Source: Zobellia laminariae
GTDB lineage: Bacteria > Bacteroidota > Bacteroidia > Flavobacteriales > Flavobacteriaceae
Direction: 5' to 3'
Assembly (NCBI RefSeq): GCF_009725995.1
Contig: NZ_RCNS01000002.1
Location: 372,001-436,000, forward strand
Length of the DNA: 64,000 bases
The number at the start of each line of letters is the position of its first letter. The first letter of the stretch is position 1. This document shows, in pieces, positions 39,105-47,520 of the stretch. The notes under the pieces are model-generated. The model was not told the DNA's origin. It made no database searches and was given only the letters and a program-made list of their open reading frames with translations. A program made the translations under genes and the position numbers.

Positions 39105-40073
39105 TTGGTAAACAAGATAATAGATAAAGTCAAGAAGGCTCTTAAGAAGAGAAAAGTAAAAATATTTTTGGTGTTTTTATTTTTTTCAACCTTAATATGG
39201 CTCATTAATAACCTCTCTGAGAGTTATGTGAGTACAACTAGTTTTGACTTGGAATATGTGAACGTTCCAGAAGGTTATTTGTTTAAAGGCGCCACAGATA
39301 ATGAATTAAAGGTGAAACTTAAGGCCGGTGGTTTTCAGCTTCTAGGTTTCAATTTTAAACATGCCAAGGTGTCTATAGACCTAGCCGATGCTTTACAAAA
39401 AGACTCTATATTTTATATACCTCAAAAAGTATATCGGAAACAAGTAGAAAGGCAGTTAAGCACATCAATGTCTTTAATAGATATAGAAACGGATACCCTT
39501 TTTGTGGGTATGTTGGCCGTGATTTCTAAAAAAGTGCCAGTAAAACCGAATGTAGAAGTAAATATGGCAACCAATTATCTATTAGATGGTAAGATGGAAA
39601 TTCAGCCAGATTCCATAACTATTACGGGGCCTTCAAAGGAAATTGATACTATCAAGGTTGTACGTACCAATAAATTAACCCTCCCTGATTTAGATGCCGA
39701 CTTTTCGGAAACCGTGGATATCTATAAATCTAAAGACCTTAAGAATACTAAGTACTCAGATAATAAAGTAGAGCTTACTGCTAAGATTGCTCGCTTTTCT
39801 GAAAAGGTCTTTGAAGTGACTATTAAGACCGTACATTTTCCTAGTAACATTGATGTAAAAACATTTCCCGATAAGGTTAATGTATTATGTAAGGCTAAAT
39901 TAAAACGACTTAAAAAGTTAGAAGCATCAGATTTTGAAGTCATTGCAGACTACGGTCAATTAAAAGACGGCAATACAGATGAATTGCAATTAGAATTAAG
40001 GAAAAAGCCAAGTGGTCTGCACAGTGTAAAACTGGAACAAAACAGTGTAGAATACATATTGAACAAGAAATGA
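39105..40073 (+). CDS. YbbR-like domain protein
   Basis: A 322-residue protein with one N-terminal membrane helix (about residues 19-36, IFLVFLFFSTLIWLINNL) and an extracytoplasmic part of repeated YbbR-like beta modules (SKKVPVKPNVEVNMATNYLLDGKMEIQPDSITITGPSKEID is the clearest). In Firmicutes YbbR regulates a diadenylate cyclase, but here the gene sits before coaE, as in other flavobacteria, and the job is unknown. The start is a TTG touching the stop of the glycosyltransferase; no in-frame ATG precedes the membrane helix. The stop overlaps coaE (ATGA). Confidence 0.85.
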   Translation: MVNKIIDKVKKALKKRKVKIFLVFLFFSTLIWLINNLSESYVSTTSFDLEYVNVPEGYLFKGATDNELKVKLKAGGFQLLGFNFKHAKVSIDLADALQKDSIFYIPQKVYRKQVERQLSTSMSLIDIETDTLFVGMLAVISKKVPVKPNVEVNMATNYLLDGKMEIQPDSITITGPSKEIDTIKVVRTNKLTLPDLDADFSETVDIYKSKDLKNTKYSDNKVELTAKIARFSEKVFEVTIKTVHFPSNIDVKTFPDKVNVLCKAKLKRLKKLEASDFEVIADYGQLKDGNTDELQLELRKKPSGLHSVKLEQNSVEYILNKK

Positions 40074-40657
40074 TAACTGTAGGCTTAACAGGTGGTATAG
40101 GTAGTGGTAAAACCACGGTTGCTAAAATGTTTGAGGAATTGGGTGTCCCCGTTTATAATTCTGATGAACGGGCAAAAGGTTTAATGCAAAAATCACCAGA
40201 GCTAATTGCTGCTATAAAAGAACTTCTTGGGGATGCAGCCTACAAGGAAGGAAAGCTAGATAGGGGCTATGTGTCAAAACAAGTATTCAATAATAAAGAA
40301 TTGTTGAACGCTTTAAACGCAATAGTACATCCTGCAGTTCGAAAAGATTTTATAAGCTGGGCAGAAAGTCAAAGTTCAGATTATGTTATTCAAGAAGCGG
40401 CCATCATATTTGAAATTGGCTCGCAGGATTTTTACGATTTTATCATTTTGGTAACGGCTCCTAAGGAGACTAGAATTGACCGTATTATGCAACGCGATGC
40501 ATCTAATACAGTTGAAGGTATAGAGGCCCGAATGAAAAACCAGTTAAGTGATAATAAAAAAATAGAATCTTCGCACTATATCATCCAAAATGAGAATATA
40601 GAACAAACAAAGGTTCAAGTCTTAGATGTTCATCGCGATTTACTTAATAAAATATAG
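40070..40657 (+). CDS. coaE: Dephospho-CoA kinase
   Basis: A 195-residue P-loop kinase for the last step of CoA synthesis. Walker A is GLTGGIGSGKTTV (residues 5-17); VPVYNSDERAKGLM, the NAIVHPAVRKDF segment with the conserved His-Pro, and EAAIIFEIGS follow as in other CoaE proteins, with RIMQRD near the adenine site. Overlaps the YbbR-like gene by 4 bases. With coaBC at 33.2 kb, the window holds three of the CoA pathway activities. Confidence 0.96.
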   Translation: MITVGLTGGIGSGKTTVAKMFEELGVPVYNSDERAKGLMQKSPELIAAIKELLGDAAYKEGKLDRGYVSKQVFNNKELLNALNAIVHPAVRKDFISWAESQSSDYVIQEAAIIFEIGSQDFYDFIILVTAPKETRIDRIMQRDASNTVEGIEARMKNQLSDNKKIESSHYIIQNENIEQTKVQVLDVHRDLLNKI

Positions 40658-40725
40658 GCCTCACGCAGTTTTAACATTTTTGTTAAGGTTTGGTTAAACG
40701 TATGATCTACTATATGTTAAATCTT

Positions 40726-40733
40726 TAATTTTG
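40726..40733 (+). promoter_or_regulatory. Promoter -7 element for the two-component operon
   Basis: TAATTTTG matches TANNTTTG and ends 7 bases before the ATG of the kinase, so the message would be leaderless or nearly so. Confidence 0.55.
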
Positions 40734-40740
40734 TTTTCTA

Positions 40741-42324
40741 ATGAATAAGAGGTTATTTATCCTTTTGGTGGCGTTGATGAGTCTCTCCCTGATAGGAATA
40801 ATATCTGTTCAGTTCTTGTGGATAAAGCAATCTGTGGAGGACAAGGAAGAACAGTTTTCTAATACGGTGTCTGAGGTTTTAAACGAAGTCTCGGATAAAA
40901 TAGAGGAGAGGGAGACAAAGGATTATTTTGAACGTTACATCAACATAAAAGATAGTGTAGGTGAGCCTAAAAGCTCTCATTTAAGAAATATCTTTTTTAT
41001 AGACCGTGATATAAACTCCAATGAGATTCGGTTTTATTCCCATGGTATTTTAGAAGAAGATTATAATATAGCATCTACGTTCTTTGATAACGGTAATGGT
41101 AGTGATACGATTACTACAATTAAAAATTATACTAGCAAACGTACCAAAACAATCTTTAAAGAAGATTACGGTTTGGACGGTAAAGAGTATAAGCTGAATG
41201 CAGTACAGAAGCTTGAAAAAATTGGAGGACTATCGGCTATCGAAAAAGCCCAGTTTGAAGATGTTTTTAGTGAGTATGCCAAAAAAGTGCCTATTCACAA
41301 AAGAGTTTCTAATCAAGAAATAAAGTTACTTCTTAATCGCGAATTAAAGAATAGAAACCTCAATATTGAATATGAATATGGGGTTTACAGTAGGGGCCTG
41401 CCAACAAAGGTGAAGTCCAGAAAGTTCAAGTTTGCAAAAGATATGCTTTATGAAACGCCTATTTTTAAGGATAGCGAAGGAGCAAGTAATTTCTCTTTGT
41501 TAATCGCTTTTCCAAAGAAAAAGAAGTTTTTGATTCAGTCTATAATAAAAATGGCGCTTTTGTCATTACTTTTTACATTGGTTATTGTAATAGCATATTC
41601 TGGGGCAATTTATCAATTGATACGTCAAAAGCAGATTGCCGAGATAAAGTCTGACTTTATTAATAATATGACGCACGAGTTTAAAACGCCAATTGCTACT
41701 ATAAATCTTGCGGTGGAAGCTATTAGGAATCCCAAAATAATTGGGGACCCTGAAAAGGTGGATCGGTATTTAACAATGATTCGTGAGGAGAATAAACGAA
41801 TGCATGCTCAGGTAGAAAATGTATTGCGTATATCTAAGCTAGAAAAGAATCAGTTAGATATTAGTAAGGATAGGGTAGATGTTCACGACATAATAGAGGA
41901 TGCAATAGCGCATGTAGAACTTATTGTTGCTGATAGAGGTGGATATATAGAAACGCATTTAAATGCTGCGAGAACGGAAGTTTTAGCGAGTGAAATGCAT
42001 TTTACGAATGTAATCGTAAATATTCTTGACAACGCCATTAAGTATTCAACAGACGCACCTAGGATAGATATTTATACAGAGGTTGCTAAAAATTATATTG
42101 TAATAGAAATAAAAGATCAAGGCGCTGGAATGAGTAAGGCGGTGGTCAAAAAAGTATTTGAAAAATTCTACCGTGAACATACGGGAGATTTACATAATGT
42201 TAAGGGGCATGGTCTCGGATTGGCATATGTTAAAAAAATAGTCGATGACCACCAAGGTGAGGTCTACGCAGAAAGTGAAAAAGGAAAGGGAAGTACTTTC
42301 TATATAAAATTGCCTTTAATCTAA
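40741..42324 (+). CDS. Sensor histidine kinase, RprX-like
   Basis: A 527-residue membrane kinase. TM1 (about 7-27) and TM2 (about 268-290) bracket a roughly 240-residue periplasmic sensor without a familiar domain. The cytoplasmic part has the HisKA dimerisation helix with phospho-acceptor His near 312 (NNMTHEFKTPIAT), then the HATPase boxes ILDNAIKYS (N box), IKDQGAGM (G1) and GHGLGLAYVKKI (G2). There is no HAMP domain. It is followed by its OmpR-type regulator; the pair resembles RprX-RprY of Bacteroides. Stimulus unknown. The start has almost no leader. Confidence 0.93.
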   Translation: MNKRLFILLVALMSLSLIGIISVQFLWIKQSVEDKEEQFSNTVSEVLNEVSDKIEERETKDYFERYINIKDSVGEPKSSHLRNIFFIDRDINSNEIRFYSHGILEEDYNIASTFFDNGNGSDTITTIKNYTSKRTKTIFKEDYGLDGKEYKLNAVQKLEKIGGLSAIEKAQFEDVFSEYAKKVPIHKRVSNQEIKLLLNRELKNRNLNIEYEYGVYSRGLPTKVKSRKFKFAKDMLYETPIFKDSEGASNFSLLIAFPKKKKFLIQSIIKMALLSLLFTLVIVIAYSGAIYQLIRQKQIAEIKSDFINNMTHEFKTPIATINLAVEAIRNPKIIGDPEKVDRYLTMIREENKRMHAQVENVLRISKLEKNQLDISKDRVDVHDIIEDAIAHVELIVADRGGYIETHLNAARTEVLASEMHFTNVIVNILDNAIKYSTDAPRIDIYTEVAKNYIVIEIKDQGAGMSKAVVKKVFEKFYREHTGDLHNVKGHGLGLAYVKKIVDDHQGEVYAESEKGKGSTFYIKLPLI

Positions 42325-42335
42325 CTCAACAAGTT

Positions 42336-43046
42336 ATGGAAACAGTAAATAAAAAAATACTCTTAGTAGAGGATGATCCCAATTTTGGAATTGTGCTGAA
42401 AGATTATTTATCGATGAACGATTTTGATGTCACTTTAGCCAAGAATGGTATGGAGGGATTTGAAAAGTTCAAAAAGGATAATTATGACATCTGTATTTTA
42501 GATGTGATGATGCCTTATAAGGATGGTTTTACCTTGGCAAAGGAAATTCGTGAGAAGAACGAGCATGTTCCTATCGTTTTTCTTACCGCTAAAACTATGA
42601 AAGAAGATGTTTTAAAAGGATATAAAGCTGGAGCTGATGATTATCTCAACAAACCATTTGACTCCGAAGTTCTTTTAATGAAACTAAGAGCTATTCTTCA
42701 GAGAAAAGCATCTAACACATTGGCGGACAGTAAGAAATTCGAATTTAAAATCGGTAATTTCCAACTGAACTCTAAACTTAGATTTTTAAAATACAAAGAG
42801 GAAGAGGCTATAAAACTTTCTCCAAAAGAGAATGAGCTTTTACGTCTTTTGGCACTTCATGAAAATGATTTGATGCCTAGAGAATTAGCTTTGACAAAAA
42901 TATGGAGAGATGATAACTATTTTACATCTCGTAGTATGGATGTTTACATTGCTAAACTAAGAAAGTATCTTAAGGTAGATGATGCCGTAGAAATCTTAAA
43001 CATTCACGGAGAAGGTTTCCGTTTAGTTGTTAAAGAAGACGTGTAA
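42336..43046 (+). CDS. OmpR-family response regulator, RprY-like
   Basis: A 236-residue regulator: receiver domain with acidic pair EDDPN near residue 13, phospho-acceptor Asp in CILDVMMPYKDG (about 56), Thr of FLTAKT and Lys of LNKPFDSEVLLMK; then a winged-helix DNA-binding domain (about 135-235) with LSPKENELLRLLA and SRSMDVYIAKLRKYL. It begins 11 bases after the kinase gene. Its targets are not visible; I saw no repeated direct-repeat site in its own upstream region. Confidence 0.95.
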   Translation: METVNKKILLVEDDPNFGIVLKDYLSMNDFDVTLAKNGMEGFEKFKKDNYDICILDVMMPYKDGFTLAKEIREKNEHVPIVFLTAKTMKEDVLKGYKAGADDYLNKPFDSEVLLMKLRAILQRKASNTLADSKKFEFKIGNFQLNSKLRFLKYKEEEAIKLSPKENELLRLLALHENDLMPRELALTKIWRDDNYFTSRSMDVYIAKLRKYLKVDDAVEILNIHGEGFRLVVKEDV

Positions 43047-43067
43047 GACTACAATATTACAAATGAA

Positions 43068-43103
43068 AAAAAGCCCTGTTATAATTTTATAGCAGGGCTT
43101 TTT
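43068..43103. terminator. Bidirectional terminator between the response regulator and gluconokinase
   Basis: Outer 11-bp perfect stem (43068-43078 with 43093-43103, AAAAAGCCCTG) that extends inward through TTATA/TATAG with a G-U pair. A and T runs are on both sides, so it can stop transcription from either of the convergent genes. Confidence 0.9.
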
Positions 43104-43109
43104 ATTTTC

Positions 43110-43601
43110 TTATAAAGCCTTGATTATTTTTGAAACGATTTCTTCAGGCGTGTGCATTATGGAAACGGTAATGGCATTTTCCGGTACTTCTAGGGTGTTA
43201 AATTGTGAATGAAGCAATTCTGGCGGCATAAAATGATTCTTGCGTAGCTCAAGACGGCCCATAATTTCTTCAAAAGTGCCTTGTAGATAAACGAAATTTA
43301 GCTTTTCCTCAATTCCGTTTTGGAGAATGGTGCGATACTTATTTTTAAGTGCGGAACATGCTATAATGGCTCCATATTCACTTTTTTCAATAGCTAAGAG
43401 ATTTAGTCTTTCTAACCAGCCTTGGCGATCATCGTCATCTAAAGGATGACCATCGGCCATTTTTTTTACGTTTGCTTCTGGGTGGTAATCATCACCATCA
43501 TAGAAACTTAAATTCAGCTCTTCGGCTAAAAGTTTGCCAATAGTGCTTTTACCAGAGCCAGATACGCCCATGACGAATATTATGGGGTTTTTACTTTTCA
43601 T
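43110..43601 (-). CDS. Gluconokinase
   Basis: A 163-residue P-loop kinase of the GntK/IdnK type: Walker A FVMGVSGSGKSTIGKLLA, then FYDGDDYHPEANVKKMADGHPLDDDDRQGWLERL, the characteristic gluconate-binding region, then ACSALKNKYRTIL and the lid segment RKNHFMPPELLHSQF. It phosphorylates gluconate to 6-phosphogluconate for the Entner-Doudoroff or pentose phosphate routes. Length is normal. It overlaps miaA by 11 bases; no other gluconate gene is near. Confidence 0.94.
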   Translation of the reverse strand: MKSKNPIIFVMGVSGSGKSTIGKLLAEELNLSFYDGDDYHPEANVKKMADGHPLDDDDRQGWLERLNLLAIEKSEYGAIIACSALKNKYRTILQNGIEEKLNFVYLQGTFEEIMGRLELRKNHFMPPELLHSQFNTLEVPENAITVSIMHTPEEIVSKIIKAL

Positions 43602-44532
43602 TTGGTATAATGTTATTTAAAGTCGCTATCAATTCCTGAGGATCTGCGTCATAAGAAACCCATATGGTTTCTTCATTTTTTTTAAACCAGGTTAATTGTC
43701 TTTTAGCAAATCTGCGGGTATTTTTCTTTATTTCTTCTAAAGCAAAAGTAAGGTCGCTTTCTGCGGTACTATCTCCTGACTTTTCTTTCTTTTCAAAATA
43801 GGTAAATAGCTCTCGGTAGCCAACGGTTTGTAAAGCATTTAGCTCTTTGTACTTCTCCAATTGCCTCACTTCGTCAATAAGTCCTTCTTGGACCATAATG
43901 TCTACGCGTTGGTTAATGCGTTCGTAAATGAGTGCACGATCAGCTTCAATACCCACAGTAACCGTTTTGAACGGGCGATTCTTTTTATTTTGGGAAAGAA
44001 AAGAGGAGTAAGGTGTATTTGTTCCAATACAGATTTCTAAAGCTCTTATGAGCCTATGTGGATTATTTAGATCTACCGTTGCATAATAGTCAGGGTCTCT
44101 ATTTTTTAGGTCGTTTTGTAGACTTTCAATTCCGTTTTCAGCAAATTTCTCATTCAATTGCTCCCGTATTTTTGGGTCCACCTTTGGGAAATCATCTAAA
44201 CCTTCGGCAACGGCTTTGGTGTAGAGCCCACTACCACCTACCATTACTACGATATTATGATTTTTAAAAAGTTCATCAAGTAAACGAAGTGCATCGCGTT
44301 CAAAATCGCCCACAGAATAGGAATCAAAAATACTGATGTGTTGTATAAAATGATGTTTGGCTTGCTCTAATTCTTCTGGTGTGGGTACAGCTGTGCCAAT
44401 TCTCATTTCTTTAAAAAACTGCCTAGAATCTGCCGAGATAATCTCGGTCTTAAAATGTTTCGCAAGAGCAATGGCAAGTTTGGTTTTGCCAATAGCGGTA
44501 GGTCCTACAACAGATAAAAGTATTTTCTCCAT
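43591..44532 (-). CDS. miaA: tRNA dimethylallyltransferase
   Basis: A 313-residue P-loop enzyme that prenylates A37 of tRNAs reading UNN codons. Motifs: VVGPTAIGKTKLAIALA (Walker A), EIISADSRQFFKEMRIGTAVPT, HHFIQHISIFDSYSVGDFERDA, and MVGGSGLYTKAVAEGLDD; the C-terminal TRRFAKRQLTWFKK is the conserved tail. The ATG at 44532 overlaps the stop of the ion channel gene (TAATG), which favours it over the frame extension to 44550. It also overlaps gluconokinase by 11 bases, giving a tightly coupled trio. Confidence 0.95.
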   Translation of the reverse strand: MEKILLSVVGPTAIGKTKLAIALAKHFKTEIISADSRQFFKEMRIGTAVPTPEELEQAKHHFIQHISIFDSYSVGDFERDALRLLDELFKNHNIVVMVGGSGLYTKAVAEGLDDFPKVDPKIREQLNEKFAENGIESLQNDLKNRDPDYYATVDLNNPHRLIRALEICIGTNTPYSSFLSQNKKNRPFKTVTVGIEADRALIYERINQRVDIMVQEGLIDEVRQLEKYKELNALQTVGYRELFTYFEKKEKSGDSTAESDLTFALEEIKKNTRRFAKRQLTWFKKNEETIWVSYDADPQELIATLNNIIPNEK

Positions 44533-45380
44533 TATAGCTCGCTTCCACAATTATAGCAATGAGTGGCATCATCTCTATGACCTTCTTTTGAACAAGTTCT
44601 ACACGCTTGTGTGTTGACATGTACAAAATGCTTGTCGCCTATCTTTTTCTCTTCTTGGCTCTTTTTTCCAAATTCTACAGTAACAATTCCTGTCGGAACA
44701 GCAATTACGCCATAACCAACAAGCATAATAAGGGTAGCTATAAACTGTCCTTGCGGAGTAATAGGCGCAATATCTCCATAACCTACCGTAGTAAGGGTTA
44801 CAATAGTCCAATAGATACTTGTAGGGATACTGGTGAAACCAGCTTCATCTCCTTCTATTAAATACATAAGTGTACCTAAGATGACCGAGAGTATGAGTAC
44901 GGCAAAAAGGAAAACAGTTATTTTAGCTCTGCTTGCCTCTAAAGCCTTTCTTAGTTGTGAGGCTTCACCTAGAAAGCGTACCAACTTTAATATTCTAAAG
45001 ACTCTTAAAAGACGTAAAGAACGGATGGCTAAAAGTACTTGGGAGCCAGCAAAAATATAAGATAAATATAATGGAATGGTTGACAGTAAATCAATTACAC
45101 CATAAAAACTGAAAATATACTTTTTGGGTTGCTTTATACTAATGACTCGTGCAATATATTCTATAGTAAATAGGATAGTAACTATCCATTCTAGAATAAA
45201 AAGGATTTCATGGTACTCGGCATCTATCCATTTTACGCTTTCTAGCATTACTAAAAGCACGCTAATAATAATCAGAATAAATAATAGAATGTCAAACCAT
45301 TTGCCCAAGGGTGTATCTGCTTCATAAATTATTTCATGAACCTTGTATTTCCAGCCTTTATCGGGTTTGTTTTGTCTCAA
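44532..45380 (-). CDS. Voltage-gated-type potassium channel with C-terminal zinc ribbon
   Basis: A 282-residue ion-transport protein. Six membrane helices are readable; S4 is arginine-rich (AIRSLRLLRVFRILKLVRFL, about residues 116-135), and the pore loop has the K+ selectivity filter TLTTVGYGDIAP near residue 197-205. The final 25 residues carry four cysteines, CRTC and CYNC, a zinc-ribbon-like end. The only usable start is TTG at 45380. The stop overlaps miaA (TAATG) and the exonuclease gene ends 3 bases upstream, so it belongs to a tight exonuclease-channel-miaA-gluconokinase run. Confidence 0.88.
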   Translation of the reverse strand: MRQNKPDKGWKYKVHEIIYEADTPLGKWFDILLFILIIISVLLVMLESVKWIDAEYHEILFILEWIVTILFTIEYIARVISIKQPKKYIFSFYGVIDLLSTIPLYLSYIFAGSQVLLAIRSLRLLRVFRILKLVRFLGEASQLRKALEASRAKITVFLFAVLILSVILGTLMYLIEGDEAGFTSIPTSIYWTIVTLTTVGYGDIAPITPQGQFIATLIMLVGYGVIAVPTGIVTVEFGKKSQEEKKIGDKHFVHVNTQACRTCSKEGHRDDATHCYNCGSEL

Positions 45381-45383
45381 TTT

Positions 45384-46754
45384 TTACTGATTACTTATAT
45401 CAAGAATTTTTAGACCATGTTTCTTACGTATGTAAGTTTCAATAATATGGGTTGTATTATCATTACCATGCATAGGTGCAATTATAGATTCTAAGATATG
45501 AATATTATTGATTTGATGATTAAGGTTATAATAGCCAATACCTTTAAAATCACCATTTTTAATCAATATAGCACTGTATTCACCAATTTCTCGTCCTTTA
45601 TCTACAATTACAACGTTTTTATTATTCAAGGAGTATTTCTGAACGGCTTCAGTAACTCTTTGGTTGTAATCTTCAGTAGGTTCTTTGGTAATACAAGCAC
45701 CAAGACATTCGCCTTCATCGTAATTAGAACAATTCTTTTTTGCTTCTGATATTCCGTTTAGCTTATCGCAGAGATTAAATTCTCTGGTTACTTTAAAAAT
45801 GAAATTAGCAGCACCTGCTTCGCTATTGAATGTCGCGAACGCACCATTTCTTCCAGTAATCTTTTTAACTGTTAAAGTATCGTACCCGTTTTTGTTTTTT
45901 TCAACATATACGCCATGGCTAAAGCTCACGGCTTTAGGTCTATGATTGTATTTTGTACGGATTCTTTTAATTTCTTCGTTCTCTTTTAAGAGGGCAACTA
46001 ATTCGTTTCCAGTTCTTTCAAAAGTAACTTTTTTAGTAGCTTTTTGTAATTGTCTAGCACGTCCACCACCTTTAGTAAAATGCTGATTCACCCTTTTCTT
46101 AATGTTCGTACTTTTTCCTAAATATAATATTTCACCGTCTTTATCATGCATGTAATAAACACCGGTTTCAGACGGTAAAGAATCTACAATGTCTAATTGA
46201 CGATCAGAAAGTTCGCCTTCGGTTTCTTTACGAATGACACTTTTTATAATGGTTTTATCAAGGTCTTTGGAAAGTAAAATCTTAAAGAGTTGCAAGGTGG
46301 CAAGAGCATCACCATTTGCCCTGTGGCGGTCACTTACCGCAATACCTAAAGATCTAACCAGTTTACCAAGACTGTGCGATTCTGCTTCGGGAATCAACTT
46401 TTTAGAAAGCTCTACGGTACATAAAGTCTTTCGTTCAAAATTGTACCCTAACCTTCTAAACTCGGTACGTAAGATCCTGTAATCGAACTGAGCATTATGG
46501 GCAATTAGAACGGTGTCTTCGGTAATTTCAACAATCCGTTTGGCAATCTCATGGAACTTGGGAGCGGTCTGTAACATTTTGTTATTGATGCCCGTTAGTT
46601 TCACAACAAAAGGTTGAATGTCCTTTTCAGGATTTACCAAGCTAATAAACTGGTCTACCACTTTATGTCCATCAAATTTATGAATGGCAATTTCAGTAAT
46701 GCCCTCCTCATTAAATTTCCCTCCTGTGGTCTCTATATCTAAAATGGAATACAT
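45384..46754 (-). CDS. DEDDh exonuclease fused to a GIY-YIG nuclease domain
   Basis: A 456-residue protein. The N-terminal DnaQ-like exonuclease has ILDIETTGG (Asp and Glu ligands), IAHNAQFDYRIL and HRANGDALATLQL (terminal His and Asp). From about residue 190 a GIY-YIG domain follows (ETGVYYMHDKDGEILYLGKSTNIKKRVNQHF), the UvrC N-terminal type, then a UvrC-like segment with four cysteines (CDKLNG to CLGACI). This resembles the polymerase epsilon-like/UvrC fusions of Bacteroidota. It would cut DNA from ends and around lesions. The ATG at 46754 gives the standard MYSILDIETTGG start. Confidence 0.92.
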   Translation of the reverse strand: MYSILDIETTGGKFNEEGITEIAIHKFDGHKVVDQFISLVNPEKDIQPFVVKLTGINNKMLQTAPKFHEIAKRIVEITEDTVLIAHNAQFDYRILRTEFRRLGYNFERKTLCTVELSKKLIPEAESHSLGKLVRSLGIAVSDRHRANGDALATLQLFKILLSKDLDKTIIKSVIRKETEGELSDRQLDIVDSLPSETGVYYMHDKDGEILYLGKSTNIKKRVNQHFTKGGGRARQLQKATKKVTFERTGNELVALLKENEEIKRIRTKYNHRPKAVSFSHGVYVEKNKNGYDTLTVKKITGRNGAFATFNSEAGAANFIFKVTREFNLCDKLNGISEAKKNCSNYDEGECLGACITKEPTEDYNQRVTEAVQKYSLNNKNVVIVDKGREIGEYSAILIKNGDFKGIGYYNLNHQINNIHILESIIAPMHGNDNTTHIIETYIRKKHGLKILDISNQ

Positions 46755-46805
46755 GTATGCGTTTTTGTTCTGTGGCAATAGTAGTTTGTGGATGAAAGGG
46801 AGATG

Positions 46806-47459
46806 TTAATAGTTTCGTTTTCCAAAGATACTACTTCCAATGCGTACCATGGTACTTCCTTCCTCAATAGCCATTTGGTAGTCACCGCTCATCCCCATGG
46901 ATAAGATTGTTATCTGTGGGTTTTCAGATTTAATAGTGTCAAATATTGATTTTAATTGCTTGAACTCTCTTCTAACTTGTGTTTCGTCATCCGTGAAAGT
47001 AGCCATGCCCATTAACCCCACAACATTTATATTTTTGAGCTGATGGTACTCTTCTGATATCAGAATGGCTTTAAGCTCTTCCTTGTCAAGTCCAAATTTA
47101 GTGTCTTCTTCTGCAATATGAATTTGAAGGAGACAATCAATAGTACGCTTGTTTTGTGCTGCTTTTTTATTGATTTCCGCTAGCAACCTAAAACTGTCCA
47201 CGCCGTGAATCAAATCAACAAACTCAGCCATATATTTGACCTTGTTGCGCTGTAAATGCCCAATCATGTGCCATTTAATGTCCTTAGGAAGTCTTTCCCA
47301 TTTACCCACCATTTCTTGTACTTTGTTTTCACCAAAGATGCGTTGGCCGGCGGCATAGGCTTCCATTAAATCTTCGTCTGGTTTCGTTTTAGAAACAGCA
47401 ACCAACGTTACATGGTCAGGAAGTGTATTTTTGATTTCTAAAAGGTGGTCTTTTATCAT
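46806..47459 (-). CDS. YggS-type pyridoxal phosphate homeostasis protein
   Basis: A 217-residue PLP-binding TIM barrel. The cofactor Lys is in LVAVSKTKPDEDLMEAYAAG (Lys about 25), followed by GENKVQEMVGKWE, HMIGHLQRNKVKYM, VVGLMGMAT and SMGMSGDYQMAIEEGSTMVRIGSSIFGKR, all family hallmarks. The protein handles free PLP and affects amino acid and vitamin B6 balance; no enzymatic reaction is established. Neighbours on both sides are on the same strand. Confidence 0.95.
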   Translation of the reverse strand: MIKDHLLEIKNTLPDHVTLVAVSKTKPDEDLMEAYAAGQRIFGENKVQEMVGKWERLPKDIKWHMIGHLQRNKVKYMAEFVDLIHGVDSFRLLAEINKKAAQNKRTIDCLLQIHIAEEDTKFGLDKEELKAILISEEYHQLKNINVVGLMGMATFTDDETQVRREFKQLKSIFDTIKSENPQITILSMGMSGDYQMAIEEGSTMVRIGSSIFGKRNY

Positions 47460-47520
47460 CGGTAAATTTGTGATTTGAAAATTTTTAAGAGCTAATTTTA
47501 AAAGGTCCTATTTCTAATTT

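Noticed and set aside
43110..43601. Recent transfer of gluconokinase
   Set aside because: It overlaps miaA and has base composition like its neighbours, so there is no sign of insertion.
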